Counted from the first letter of the stretch, positions 9,091 through 21,179 are shown. The stretch is 64,000 bases of DNA from Asterias amurensis (GCF_032118995.1 NC_092655.1:15192406-15256405); one strand, 5' to 3'. Notes: a model not told the origin generated them from the sequence alone. A program made the numbers and translations.

Positions 9091-10031
9091 TTAAAGGCAG
9101 TGGATGCTATAGACCAATCCAGTCGCACAAGTGCTGGGCGCCGCCATGGATGCCGCGCGCCACTGCTGCGGTGTCTTTGTGCCTAATGTTGTGCACAAAG
9201 ACATGATAAAATCGTTTTCCTTTTCACTTTTTATGGAAATTAAATGTCTTCCTCGACAATCAGATGCAATTTCCGTGACATAGCTTCATGATATAACGAT
9301 GTACTACATTCTTGATAATTTTTTTTTAATCAAGCACAGAGTAAAATACTGAAATTCTGACAAAATGTAACGCATTTTAGCAAATTTTATGCAGTTTACG
9401 TGTCTTTTTCCCCTAACTCACCTGAGACAATCACCGTTTTCAAGATGATTCGGTTTCTATTTAGTTGCAACTATTTGTGGTCAGTGGTCTTCATTAGTAT
9501 ATCAAGATGTCCTGGCAAGGAAATTGTGTAAAACATTTAATTTCCATAAAGAGTGAAAAGGAACATGATTTCCTCATGTCTTTGTGCACTAAACGAGGCA
9601 CATGTACATTGCAGCAGTGGCGCACGGTGCTCAACACCTGTGCGCCCAGTGCGAACCTGGATTTGTCTATTGGTAATTACTCAAAATAATTATTAGCATA
9701 AAACCTTACTTGGTAATGAGTCATGCGAGAGGTTGATTGTATAAAACATTGTGCGAAACGGCTCCCTCTGAAGTGACATAGTTTTCGAGAAAGAAGTAAT
9801 TTCCACAAATTTGATTTCAAGACCTCAGGATTAGATTTTGAGGTCTCGAAATCAAGAATCTGAAAGCATACAACTTCAGGTGACGAGGGTGTTTTTTGTT
9901 GTGTAGTTATCTGGCAACTTTGACGACGTATTGAGCTCCAATTTTCACATGAATGTTTTTTATGCATGTTAAGATACACCATGAGAGAAGACTGCTCTTT
10001 GAAAATTTATAATAGTGTCCAGTGTCTTTAA
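9091..10031. mobile_element. TTAA-type MITE (GGACACTATTGGTAATT family) split by a nested element
   Basis: The outer ends are TTAAAGGCAGTGG at 9091 and GTGTCCAGTGTCTTTAA ending at 10031. The right-hand part (9669-10031) matches the other family members, with the words AAAACATTGTG, AAACGGCTCCCTCTGAAGT and TTTCGAGAAAGAAGTAA. The left part is interrupted after about 20 bases by the inverted-repeat element at 9111-9668. TTAA at both ends suggests a TTAA-target superfamily such as piggyBac or Kolobok. Confidence 0.8.
9111..9668. mobile_element. 558-base inverted-repeat element nested in a MITE
   Basis: The ends read AGACCAATCCAG and the complement of AGACAAATCCAG. Beyond that the arms stay alignable for roughly 90 bases (GCGCCACTGCTGC, GTGCACAAAGACATG) at about three-quarters identity. 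The middle is AT-rich. The longest open frame is 60 codons at 9507-9689 and crosses the right end, so no transposase is present. The host repeat is TATTGGTAATT in intact copies; a 2-base TA or AT target duplication is possible but ambiguous. Confidence 0.75.
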
Positions 10032-10399
10032 AGTTCAAGGTTATTTTTGTAAATATAATGTTCTTAATTAATAAAGAACTTATTATCTAGAAAACAAGTA
10101 TTATCTTCAATTGTTTTGTTTTATTAACTTTTGGATTGAACCTATGAAGTGTTAATGCATTGCAAATTCTTAAGTGGATCTGTTTAAAGTGATTGTATGC
10201 TTTTGATAACTGGAACCCACTGTTGTTTTATTCCACTGTTGTTTCATTCCTCTTTTTTGAAGATATACCTTTAAACCAATGTGTTCAAATTTCATTTCAA
10301 AAGGTGTATGTTTTTTTTTTAAATTATTATTGCCAAATATCTGGAGCAGTTATGTCCATCCACGAAGGAAGAATGGTACAGTTCTCAGATTCAAAACTT

Positions 10400-10535
10400 G
10401 GTGGATAAAAACGGACACACTTTTACATAAACACATTTACTTTGAAGTAAAATGTTTCTCAAAATGCTTTATACTGTGGAAAGCTGCTGTAGGCATCAAA
10501 CCAAAAGTGTTTAGGAGTGGTAAAAAAAAATGAAT
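10400..10535. repeat. Fragment of the AGGGAAGGT MITE family
   Basis: The words TTTACTTTGAAGTAAAATGT, CTCAAAATGCTTTATACTGT and AAAGCTGCTGTAGGCATC are shared with the reverse copy at 32560-32850. Both ends are lost. Confidence 0.45.
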
Positions 10536-11479
10536 TTAATATTGTGCTCAAAAGTCAACAGAGGGCGCTACCTCAAAATGACTGTCAGGATAGATTGTGT
10601 AGTCGAGTGTATATGTGCAGCATAATCTGATAGACCTTTCTTTTGTTAATAAACACCCTTGGTTTGCGTGGCCGGTTCGAATGTTAGTAAAACCATGGTA
10701 AAACACTCAAAGCAACAGATGTTTTAACCAAATTCAACATTTTCTGCAAACATTCAATCAAATAAAATATCTCCCAAAATGAGTTGTTTTGTTTCCACCA
10801 ACATCAACACAATATGTTTGAATATTTGTATTACATTTTTACAAATAGTGACCAGCTGTTTGTGATTTGAATTTATGGCTTTCCATATTTTTCCAACCTG
10901 GGTTGTCAAAAACTTGGGCTGTGACTCTAACACATTGAGTCCAGTTCCCACGTCCTTTTTCTGTGGACAATTTTTTCTAACACAAAACACAATGTCCACA
11001 GATTTACATCAAACTTACACAGTTTGAAGATTATGATAGTAGAAAGCTTCCCTTGAAATTTTACTTTACTGAGGTGCTGTAGTTTTGTGAGAAATGAGTG
11101 AACAAACTTTATAATTTTCGTCTGTAAAAACGTGTTAACCAGTTATGCTATGATTATGGTATAATATAACTGGTTAAAAGGAGTTGCTGGTTATTTCCTT
11201 GGGTGCTGTGATGATCTTCCTTTGTCAAGTGTTTGGGAGATTGGATAATCAGGTTTTGCCAGTTTAATCTCCTATCATGAAAGAAATTCATCAGGCTGGT
11301 AAAATATCAACTTATCATTTGATATAAGAATATCTCATATTTAAAATTAACTGATAGATAAACAACCAGGGAATTGAGCTTATAGTAAAAAAAACAGTGA
11401 GGGCTACTTCGAGTTTTGTCTTCCCAGTGAAGACAAACAAGTAATATGTTTGATGAATGTGCACGAGGTGCCCCACCCC

Positions 11480-11815
11480 TCGACTAAACCCCTCCTATAC
11501 TAGCCCACTGCATGCACACGCGGGTCACATTGGGTCAACCCATACAGCCGTCCATACCGGTCAAAACGGTATTTCTTTACCTTGACCATTATAATAGACA
11601 CGCTTTCACCACGCACTCGTCAGCTGGCCCAAGTAAAGAACCACCACTGCCACCCAGCCTCTCTAAAACCCCTCTTATCGCCAGAGCCCTACGCATAGTA
11701 CACACGTCGGTCGGTCACCTTGGGCCGGGTCAACCTACGGTCAAAACAATAATATCACGTACTCCCGTTACCTTGACACGCTTTGACCACGCACTCGTCA
11801 CTTGGCCCAATTACA
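11480..11815. repeat. C-rich tandem duplication, about 178-base unit, 2 copies
   Basis: Two diverged units share, in order, AAACCCCTC, CACACG, GGTCA(C)CTTGGG, GGTCAACC, CGGTCAAAAC, TTACCTTGAC, CACGCTTT, CCACGCACTCGTCA and TGGCCCAA. The offset is about 178 bases (CGCACTCGTCA at about 11612 and 11790). The plus strand is strongly C-rich against the AT-rich surroundings. A 102-codon frame spans both units but shows no recognisable domain, so I do not call a gene. Confidence 0.75.
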
Positions 11816-12600
11816 ATTGACCCACTTTGGGGTTATAAAAAAAACCCACCCAAATTACATTGAACACACTGACTGGTACGGTCTTTCGTAAATCTATTTT
11901 GGCAGTCCACTCTCTCAGCTCCTTGCTTGCTCTATGATCTGTGCAAGATGCCTTTTCCTAACCTTTACTTCCCCTTTCGGGCAGATCTATATGGGGTTTT
12001 TTTCTCTCGCAAATTATATGGGGATTTCTAAAAGAAAGTATTCGTTATGTTTTCTTTTTTCGTTTATTCATTAATAGTTACTAAAAATAATATTATCAAG
12101 CTTCTGCTTTAATTTATTCTCTTTTTGCAGTCGAAGTTATGGATTTTTGTGGCCATAATTGACTGGAAGTCATTCATTCAAATCATGGTCCATAATAAAC
12201 TATTTGCTTTGATTTGTTTAGATATATAAATATATAGGCTTTTATTTGGATGGATTTGAAAACAATTGTATTAATTGGGTATTATATTGTTTGGTTTAAT
12301 CACAATGTCATGATGTTGTTTGCTCGTTGCACTTGTCCCCTGAGTAAAGTAACAAAATATTTTGTTCTGGGTTGTTTTGAAAACCATAATATAGTCATAA
12401 TATTCAACAAAAGATCGGTCCGTCAAAACATGGGTCTATCATTTCTTCTCCATGGGTCTGTATCCATTATGATAATGAATATAATATAAATATCACCTTG
12501 CCATTTTATTTTGCTGGTTGCACACACACGTTGTTTATGGTGTCATACACTGCGCGTGGACACCCATCGCATGAGTCAAGCCACACTTGTCGGTTGCTCT

Positions 12601-12739
12601 GATTGGCTCATGCTTCGGCGAGCAGGTGCGGGTTTGATGGTTAAACAAATCTGATTGGCTGGCCCAAATTGCCTAACGTGAAACCCTGACCTTTGGGGCT
12701 ACCCTCTCTCAGAGCTACGGCTAATCCATTTTACAAGAG
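12601..12739 (+). promoter_or_regulatory. Probable promoter and untranslated exon 1 of the PPP1R3C-like gene
   Basis: Two GATTGGCT words (inverted CCAAT boxes) lie at 12601-12608 and 12653-12660. About 80 bases further a strong donor, CAAGAG|GTAAGT, occurs at 12739/12740. The coding exon downstream is preceded by a good acceptor at 14481. I infer a short untranslated first exon ending at 12739. The transcription start itself cannot be placed. Confidence 0.5.
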
Positions 12740-12948
12740 GTAAGTTTTATATCAACGTTTAAGCACAACGAGCCTGTATTGACTTATACAACATCTTTTA
12801 ACTCATAAAATACTCTGCATTTTTATTGAAAAAGATCCTTGATTTGTTTTGATACTACAAAAATAAAATACCCCTCCACAAAATGTAACATTTATTTGTA
12901 AGTTTTTCCTTTGGAGAATAGTTGCGTCCGATCCCTTGCACGACTCCG

Positions 12949-13095
12949 TGACGTGAACTTTGTTGACTACGTGCATATTTCGAAACGACATCGGCTGGTT
13001 GTTACCGGCGTATTTCGTCTGGTGCACACCGTCCTCAGCTGTTTCTCACTGCATGGATGCGCGATACATACGGGAAATGTGTACGTGCATGACGT
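12949..13095. promoter_or_regulatory. Two TGACGT (CRE-like) words in a CG-richer patch
   Basis: GTGACGTG at 12948-12955 and ATGACGTT at 13089-13096 sit in the only CG-enriched part of the leader region. Mammalian PPP1R3C responds to fasting and cAMP signals, so CREB-type control would be plausible. The sites are short and could be chance. Confidence 0.3.
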
Positions 13096-13436
13096 TGTGT
13101 GTCAGCGAGCAAGCAAACAACAACTGTTTGGGCTAGCCCAGTTCGCCATTTAAATAAATCATTTTGCCCAATGTATGATATTTCGTAACCTAGAGTTTTT
13201 GTCGTGGTGGCTGGTTGGAGCCACTTGGTATACTCTTGTGCTACAATTCTCATTTTCAACAGCATCACTCCAATTTTTGCAGGCGGCATCCATTCCATGG
13301 GATGACGAAACTTGACAGATGCAATGTGACTTTGAATGTGATCGTAAGTATTTCTCAATATTCTGACTTGCCCTCCATTCAAATTATTGAATAAATAACA
13401 TAACATGCTTAAATTATTTATTTGAGATAGGACCGG

Positions 13437-13617
13437 GAAAATGTCCATATTCTCTACCCACCACTTTTTCACAATGATTACCAAATGAAATATCTTATCA
13501 TTGAGTTGAGTTAAAACTGTAATTAAATATCATGTAAAACTACACTTTGCCTTTTAAATTTCTCCAAAAATAAAATGTGTGTGTCACTTCGTGAAAATGT
13601 GGTCGTGCTAAATTTCC
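13437..13617. mobile_element. Decayed relative of the 133-base MITE
   Basis: The left arm has CCCACCACTTTTTCAC and the right arm has GTGAAAATGTGGTCGTGC then AAATTTCC, in the same arrangement as the intact copies. The centre is longer (about 110 bases) and both arms carry many changes. Confidence 0.5.
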
Positions 13618-14544
13618 AATTTGTTAATTCATTGCATATCATTTTACAGCTTCTTGTTATTAATGTTTAGGTTCTGAAACTTGCTGAAAATGTTAACACT
13701 TTTTACCAGCAATGAGTTTTTGTGAATTTGATTGTCATGACTGTACTGTAGAACCGATTTGCAAAATATTTTGTGATGTTTAAATGATTGGTCTGTTCAT
13801 CACCATAAAAAACATTGAACATTTTATTGTTAAATTTTCTTATATAAACAAAGTAGTGCCTACTTAACAAGTTTTATAACTTGTTTTTATTAATCAAGGT
13901 ACAGAATGTGTACAGTAAATATCCTACACAAAATATATAAAAAAAAGTATGTGAAATGTCACCTCAAACCACATAATTTGTCTGAAATGGCAATTATTTA
14001 GCTCAATGAGCTGAAGTAAAGTAGATGGCTGTTAATGCATTGAAAATAATGTCAATGCAAGTAACCCAAACTCTGTTCTAAAAATAAGTTCATTAGAGGA
14101 GCCTTGCCTCCTGCTGTCTTGTTTAAGCTTAGTCTTGTTCTGAACACCTGAAAGCCTGCACTGCCACAAAACACTTTTGGTGGCCAATCTGACGTGTAGA
14201 ATCAAAGAGTGTCTTCCAAACATTCTGTAGAGTTCTCTTTAGGTTTTAAACTTACATTTGTACTTTAGGCAGGTTGGTACGGTAGATGAGTTACTTACTC
14301 TTGGTAATAGGTTTATTTTTGCTTTAATGCCTGTACTCTTTCCCAATTTTTTGTTTAATGTCCATTCAAAGTGATGAATGATGAACAATATTTAACACCA
14401 AAGACAAACTTGTTTCAGGCCTATTCAAGAGTACTCAAGAGTGATAGTTTAGATAGTTATATTTTGCAATTCTATTTTCACAGGATATTTGCTCTTTGGA
14501 TTCAAAAAGGGTTGTGTCTCCATCCAGTTTACATAGTGCAGGAA

Positions 14545-15570
14545 ATGGCATGTGGATTGCTGCACACATCAGCTATGCCAGTTGACACACTCTTCTGTCT
14601 GGGCACCAGCCCGCCTGTGCCTTCGCTTCTCTTGTCTCAGAGATACACAACGACCTCATTCATGTACATTGCTGATAAATCTGCTAATTGCAGACCGTCG
14701 ATAGATCAACAAAAGCTTAGACCTTGCCTCCGTGGAGAAGGACAGCAAAACATGAAGCGCAAGGAAAATGATACCGCGCGGGACTGCCAAACAACGGTAG
14801 ACTCTACTCCTAAACCTTGCGAAGACATTGGCTTGGGAGACCTCTCCATAAGTGATGATAATGTTAGGGACACTAAGCAAAGCCAGGGATCTATCGGCAC
14901 GCCTTTCAGGAAATCAGCTAAAAAAGTTTCATTTGCAGACAGCAAGGGATTTGCCTTGGAAGATGTACGCGTCATGGATGGCCCAAGTAATGTACCACCT
15001 GTATTGAAATCCAGGTTATTGCAGGAAATCATTCAAGATGAGAAACCGGAGCTCTTTCACACCTACACTTATGTGGTGGATTTTGAGCAGCCTGCTGCGA
15101 ACTACCTTCAGTTTAGAGACAAGCTGGAGAAAAACTGTGTCTGCCTGGAGAATGTACTTGTAAAAGACAATACCACAGTGATGGGGACGGCAAAAGTGAA
15201 GAACCTTTCTTTTGAGAAATCGGTAAGCGTAAGGTTCACCGTCAATGGCTGGGAAAGCTACAGAGACATTGGGGCAACCTATGTCCAAAGGAACCAAGAG
15301 GGGCAGAAAGATCGCTATGATAGTTTTTCCTTCACTTTTGATATCCCTCAAAAGATGAAAGGAGAGACAATAGAGTTCTGTCTGTGCTACACTTGCAAAG
15401 GGAAATCATACTGGGACAGTAAGGGAGGGGAGAATTACAGGATCATTTCTCAACACGAGAAAAGCTTAACGGAACAGCAGAAGATGGCATCTTACTACAG
15501 CCTCAGTAGCAAGTCAAACTGGACTGACTTCTCATACTGGAAGTTGATAGATGAGAGACCGTATTGGTGA
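14545..15570 (+). CDS. PPP1R3C: Protein phosphatase 1 glycogen-targeting regulatory subunit, PPP1R3C-like
   Basis: These subunits bind PP1 and glycogen and bring the phosphatase to glycogen synthase, phosphorylase and phosphorylase kinase in the cytoplasm, promoting glycogen storage. The chosen ATG gives 341 residues (human PPP1R3C has 317). Near the N-terminus, SAMPVDTLFCLGTSPPV (about residues 9-25) matches the SSVMPVD...SPPV segment of vertebrate PPP1R3C. The PP1-binding RVxF motif is KKVSFAD (KVSF at 127-130). The CBM21 glycogen-binding domain spans roughly 174-300, with the family words FEQPAANYLQFRDKL, VCLENVLVKD, GTAKVKNLSFEKSV, DSFSFTFDIP and YWDSKGGENYR. The open frame extends upstream to 14371, but that part crosses the acceptor at 14481 and does not resemble the family, so the start at 14545 is preferred. 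The whole coding region is one exon, as in vertebrates. PPP1R3B and R3C share these motifs; the N-terminal MPVD block favours R3C. Confidence 0.93.
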   Translation: MACGLLHTSAMPVDTLFCLGTSPPVPSLLLSQRYTTTSFMYIADKSANCRPSIDQQKLRPCLRGEGQQNMKRKENDTARDCQTTVDSTPKPCEDIGLGDLSISDDNVRDTKQSQGSIGTPFRKSAKKVSFADSKGFALEDVRVMDGPSNVPPVLKSRLLQEIIQDEKPELFHTYTYVVDFEQPAANYLQFRDKLEKNCVCLENVLVKDNTTVMGTAKVKNLSFEKSVSVRFTVNGWESYRDIGATYVQRNQEGQKDRYDSFSFTFDIPQKMKGETIEFCLCYTCKGKSYWDSKGGENYRIISQHEKSLTEQQKMASYYSLSSKSNWTDFSYWKLIDERPYW

Positions 15571-15959
15571 CATAAGGCACACCAGGGTTCACAGAGTAAA
15601 GTTCACTACTACTAAATAAGTCAGAAAGAAAGAAAAAAAGTGCACAAATTGTGTATTTATTGAAGGGTTCTCTAACGAGAATCTACAACTAAATGCCTAT
15701 TTGTATGGAATAGCTAGAACAATTGTGCTAGACTCAAGTAAAATTTCTGCCAAACAGAATGTTATCCCCAATGCTATGAGTTAAAGCTGAAATTTATGTG
15801 ATTGCAAATAATTGTTGCATCAGCAGAATACAGCGCTGTTCCAAATAGCTTGATTTGCGGATCAATTCCTCTTTTGACATTTAATGAACATGTTGCCTTG
15901 GATTGTTCGAGCTGTGTTCGAGTTTGTCTATGAAAAGAGTATAAAACTGTTTTATTATG

Positions 15960-16080
15960 AGTTGCATGTAGGAGATGTTAAATTTGCATCGGGGATAAAG
16001 AATATTAGTTTTTGGTTTTTACCCATACACCGATGTGTTTTAGCACTGTATACTCAGTACTTTCCTGAGTCCTGTGAAAA
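15960..16080 (-). mobile_element. SINE fragment (GGGTTCGAA.CCA group, tail part)
   Basis: The plus strand carries ATTTGCATCGGGGATAAAGA, CACCGATGTGT and TACTCAGTACTTTCC, the complement of the tail of the copy at 40005-40160. Similar reverse pieces are at 55080-55185 and 62095-62350. The tRNA-like head is missing here. Confidence 0.5.
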
Positions 16081-16176
16081 AAATGAATTGGATGGTTAAA
16101 ATGATAATATTAAAGTAGAATGTAGTAATCCACACAAACATGCCTTAAAACTGCACAGTTTTCCTTTTATGCCGTG

Positions 16177-16182
16177 AATAAA
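16177..16182 (+). terminator. Candidate poly(A) signal AATAAA, PPP1R3C-like gene
   Basis: This is the first AATAAA I see after the stop codon, about 0.6 kb downstream, in GTGAATAAACACAG. A second at 16746-16751 would give a longer transcript. Confidence 0.4.
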
Positions 16183-19100
16183 CACAGTTGGCCATTTTGT
16201 GGGGTCAAAATTTTTACTCCATGAAATGGCTGATCAGGCTAGTTTGCGACGTAAAAGGAAAATCATGTAATTTTGAGCCATGTTTGTATGGATCAATATG
16301 TACTACTTTTCAATTGTCTATCGACCAATTATAACAAACTGTTTTATACTCTTTTCATAGACCATCTGACCGATCACCGATCCAAGACAACGTGTCCCTT
16401 TGAGACAAATATCAAGATCTGTGAAACATTGTACACAGTTCAAAGTGTGATGTGCATGATTTTCATATGTGGAAATGTTCAAACTTGTGCCCTGTTTTTG
16501 TCTAGCATTTTACAAAGAACCCTGCAAGCCTTTCCATAGCTTTGTTTCTGGTTGGCTTGTTTAGTATTGTTCCTCCTAAAAAGTGACGCTGTGAGCATGA
16601 ACCCTGGTGTAGTGTTGTTTAAACCTTCACTAGTAGACTTACTGTTAAAGCAATATTGTAGAATACATACTTGTTGGATATAACAAAAGTGGGCCATTGG
16701 TGTCTGAATATATTAAAAATTATACAAATTATAAATATAGTTTGAAATAAAATGAACAAAAATAGATTGTGTTTTGGGAATAGTATCTGAGAAATTAATT
16801 TTTACCAAAGATATAGAACGGAGAAAGAGTCCATCATGATAGTCGAGAAAAATTTATTAGATATGTAGTGATGAAAATTAATTTGTACATGTAGTAGGAT
16901 AAAGCAAGTATGTATTCCATTTTTGGTGTGTCAAACAATCTAATATATATTTTTGAGTGATAAATAATAATAATACATTTGCTGTCATTCAGATCAATGC
17001 ACTCATCAAATGCATTGTAAAAATTGTCTGTGACATCAAGTATATGATGGATGGGCATCATGCGAGGCAAAACCTCACAAGTTTTGTGAAATCGGCTGCT
17101 GATGATGCTCTGCAAACTCATACATTTGTGTTTAACAGAATGAAATCCATTCATTGTATTTTAACCAGAAACATTGTAAAATACTGCAAGGGTTACATGT
17201 TTTGCCAAAATGAGTTACAATTCAACACACATTGTCAAGTAGTGAGGTGTTAATCTCAAGGTCAGTTTGTTACAGCTTAGATTCCCAACAAGGCAATCAA
17301 TGACGTATCCTTTTGACTTTGTTTCAAGGTCCTGTTCTATTTTCTTCCTCAATAGTTTATCACAGTCTTCAAAGCCTTCAAAGGCAGTTTGACCTCCAAA
17401 CTGAATTGCTGTGTTTCCGAAATAGTTGGGCAAAATCAATAAAATAAAATAAAATCTTCAGTTTCCGGTTACATACATTACATGTATTACGATAATTCTG
17501 GTGGGTCAGGAAATTTTTAATGAATGGTGTTCAGGAGAAGCCAAATAAAAAGTAAGGGTCATGGCAAAAAAATAAGGTTCTGTCAAGTAACCAGAAACAA
17601 AATTTTTGTGACACAGTGTGCAAGTCTCAATAAAAACCTTGAATGTTACTCTTGAAAGCCATACAATTATACTTTCTATATATTTAAGTAAGAAACACTT
17701 ATGTAAGGGCACATTAGCAAAAGTAAAATGATAGCCACGGCAATTGCAAAGCCTTGTATTTACCAAGTTGTTATAATTGGACCTTGGTGCCATGTAGTAC
17801 AGTGGTACATTTACGTAAGATTATACAATGGCTTAAAGCTTACTCTCTATGCTTAAAGGGAACAAAGGTCCCAATTGTAGATTTTTCAGGTAGCTTCAAG
17901 GTATGTGATCTGTGTTATTGTGGATGATGCTACCCTTAGAGCTGTTATGCAATAAGTGTGCTTAGGTATTACATGTAGGTTCTTCACTGGAATCCCTGCC
18001 GTGTACATGTATACGTAGTTCTTTGTCAAAATGAAGTCTAACACTGTCCGACTCCTTGTCACTGAATGAAAAGTTTGGACTCGCATAAGATTTGTACTGC
18101 AACATCGAGCCATCATGCTCTCATTGGCTATGGAAGGGGTAGGGTCACAAATAATAACAACGTTTTCATCGGGGTTAAAACTGAACGACCTTGTTCTATT
18201 TTTTTTTTTTTTTTTTTTTTTTTTAGATTCATGTACATTAGTACCTTATATTGTTTCACAGTTGTTCCAAGCTGCATAGGCCTACTTCATGTTTAAGTCA
18301 AGGCCTTACCTTTGCAAAAACAAAGTTGTAGAAAGTTAATGGCACAGCTCAATAAGGGAAGTATTCTACTGGAACAATTCAAAGGGGCACCAGGGCAATG
18401 ACCGATTGGTCAGTTTCGAGCCTGAAATTCTGTGCAATGTTTTATTTGAGTAAGTTCATCTCTGATTTGTGTAAAATATTAGTAGGAGCCCAAGTGCAGT
18501 CACCTATCGAAGTTTCAAACAATTTTGAACGATGGATTTTTTAAATTTTTGTTTATATTTTATTATAAAGTCTTTTTTAACAGTCAGATTGACACTAAAT
18601 TACATATTGAATGTAATGGTGTAGTTTAAAAGGACAACTTATTTCTCTGTTGTTACAGAAGTCACATGTCACTAGTATGTAATGCGACAATGGTATTAAC
18701 TTAAAGTTACTGTGTCGTCATATCAAAGCAGCTGTGTGGCTGTTACATGGTGAAACTGTGAATGCTCATCTGGTTAAAGGTACAGCATGCGTGCTCTTGA
18801 TACATGTAGATATACAGAGGAGCGCATGCAGTAACTTGGTAAGAGTTAAAATGTTCATGATGTACAGCCACAGGCCTGCTTTGATCTTGACGAGATATAG
18901 CCCCTTTAAGAAAAGGATGCCCAAAATGATCACATTGTTTGTTTATTAAAATTTAAGAAAGTTTTTCACTGAAACTTGTATTACTGGTTGTTGTTATAAG
19001 TCAACATTTTAATGTTTGAATAATATGAGCACTTACACTTTGTGAAATCTAATTCTACCCCTGTGGTGAAATCAAAACGGTAAATGGAGATATAGGCCTA

Positions 19101-21170
19101 GGCCTATTGATTTTCAGGTTCAGGGCTCAAATTTTGAAGAAACACAAATTCGCTGGACCACAAAGCTTGTTGATCAAAATGTTCACTGGTACATGTACGT
19201 AGCTTATTTACTGGGCCAAAGTTTTGTGTGCAAGATAAGAATCAAAATGAGAAGAAAACAATCCTGTTTCCTCCTAGCAACATGCATTTTAATGTTTTCA
19301 TTTGAAGAATTACTGCATTAAGACATGTAAAAGAAAACTAATATCGTTGTCTACACCACACATGTATGAAGGTATTAAATGCATACAGTGTATGCCTACT
19401 TATCTCAGTAGAATTGAAATGTATTTTGTTAGACTCGATCTTTCAGTCGGAATTGACAATGACTTGAATACCAGTCAGACTTGTCTAGTCATAATTTTAC
19501 TGGCCTGGGGCCTGTGAGGCTTGTGGTCCAGTGTGGAATTCGAGCCCTGAAGCCGTATACGATGGTGACTATATATGGCTTGATCATTGTCATTATGCAT
19601 TAAAGTGTAGGATGCCCTTAGCAATGCCCTTAGCAACAGCCATAGTCTAAATCTGCCAGTATACAGCCTAATAGCGCGTTTATGAAAATTTAAATTGTTT
19701 GATGTTTTCACAGATTCTGATTTGAATATTCAGAGAAGTAACATAATAAAGAAGCTTATGTAAACAATAAGAGGTTGATTTATTATGTTGATTTGATTTT
19801 TATAAAGCCTCTTTAATCACAACAACTTGCTTAGCTCAGACAAATCTTGCTTAACAGAAAAATCTTACAAGCCTAAATTCCATGGGGTTTACATTGATCC
19901 AAAGGTGCCCCACCACTCAGCTTTTGTTGCTAATAAAAATCAAATAAATTCTGTTTCAAAACCAGCTGCTGCTCCTTAAAAAATTAAGTTACTTTTTGCC
20001 CAGACATCAGCTAAATTAACATAAAAAGGTGTTGGGGGAAATATTTCTAACCTACATGTGTAAAAGTTGATATTTTATGTCAAGAACTATTATTGTTTAA
20101 TGTGTGTTTGGTTATTTTGTTGGCTAAGTAATAAACAATGACAGAAGATTTTCAAACTGCTTGGTCAGTATTATTTACTTTGCTTGATTAGTTTCTTCAC
20201 TTAAAATACATAATATATGTACTTCCTGAAGTTCTACACAGCTGCAGTGTTGAAAATTAGCTGATTCATTACCGTAGTGTGTACTATTTTTGACAGAAAG
20301 TTTTTTTTTATTATTTGATCTGAAAGAAACTTTGAAATGTGTGTCTTTGTTGCAAATCTGTGCAAGTCATTGGAGCATCTACCACACAAAAAGGCTTGTT
20401 GTTGTGAAAGCTTTGCAAAGTAATGTTATTGTACGTATAGCAAACGATTAAAATAAAATACAGAAACTATTAATGAGAATAGTATTTAAAACTGCAAATA
20501 TGTAAAATTTAGATTTTGTTACTAAGCTCAGTTGAACGGTGCTCCTTGACTTTCCAATAGTGAAAAAAATAAACCTACCTAACAAACAATCAAACGTTAA
20601 AAACAAAGGACCCAAACAGTGCTTTATTCGTTTCGTATTATGAGTCGAGCCTATACACAGGTTAGCAACAAAATTTCTCGGTGAAGAATTTTTTACTGTA
20701 GAAATTTGAAACCAACTGTGTGCAAAGGTGGTGTTGTGGCAAACACTGCCATAAAAAGGGCATAGTTAAAAAAAAAAGGGGTGTCTATAGGCAACTCGGC
20801 CAATTTATAATTAGTCCAATTTGGTATTGAAAAAAAAACACGTTGATTTTTAAAACTACTCGATATACATAATGTACGTATGCGTAAATAAATATTTTTA
20901 TTAAAATGATATGGATTTTTAAGACATTTTATGGAGTGATTCGGTAGTGTAAAGTTACACAAAGGTAAATACTGTCAGAGGCATTACGATATATAAGAGT
21001 AGCAGGGTCATGAGTTTTATCTGTGCCCAAAAATCAGAATTATTTTTTTTGACAGCTATGACTAAAAATTTGTAAATATAGTGTGACCAACTCAGCCAAC
21101 TGTACAATAAAAGGCAAAGTTACGTGAGGTAAAATGAAACACAACTGTAAGTTGATTCCTTTGTTGTAAA
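16183..21170. other. Gene-free stretch, mostly unique AT-rich sequence
   Basis: I see no convincing exon. Small items are a fragment of the TTTGTGAAATCGGCTGCTG hairpin family at about 17060-17105, a poly-T run of about 21 at 18200-18223, a piece of the GGGCACCA.GGCAATGA repeat at 18300-18420, and a short GATGCCCTTAGCAA duplication near 19610. Open frames here stay below about 110 codons and match no family I know. Confidence 0.6.
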
Positions 21171-21179
21171 ATTTTATAA

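Larger units (their letters stand above)
12740..14481 (+). other. Inferred 5' intron of the PPP1R3C-like gene
   Basis: The segment runs from the GTAAGT donor to the acceptor TTTTCACAG. The part at 12900-13160 is richer in CG dinucleotides and contains two TGACGT words (12949-12954, 13090-13095) that fit cAMP-response half sites. A decayed MITE lies at 13437-13617. The rest is AT-rich and featureless. A 149-codon minus-strand frame (13035-13484) crosses the MITE end and matches nothing I know. Confidence 0.45.
15571..16182 (+). other. Probable 3' untranslated region of the PPP1R3C-like gene
   Basis: AT-rich sequence follows the stop codon, with a first AATAAA at 16177-16182 and another at 16746-16751. 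A piece of a tRNA-derived SINE in reverse lies at about 15960-16080 (ATTTGCATCGGGGATAAAGA). The true poly(A) site cannot be chosen between the two signals. Confidence 0.45.

Noticed and set aside
13035..13484. 149-codon minus-strand gene
   Set aside because: The frame crosses a decayed MITE arm, has no known domain and lies in the inferred leader intron of the PPP1R3C-like gene.
14371..14544. N-terminal extension of the PPP1R3C-like protein by 58 residues
   Set aside because: The extension includes a good splice acceptor at 14481, is unlike the family, and the ATG at 14545 places the conserved MPVD block where vertebrate PPP1R3C has it.
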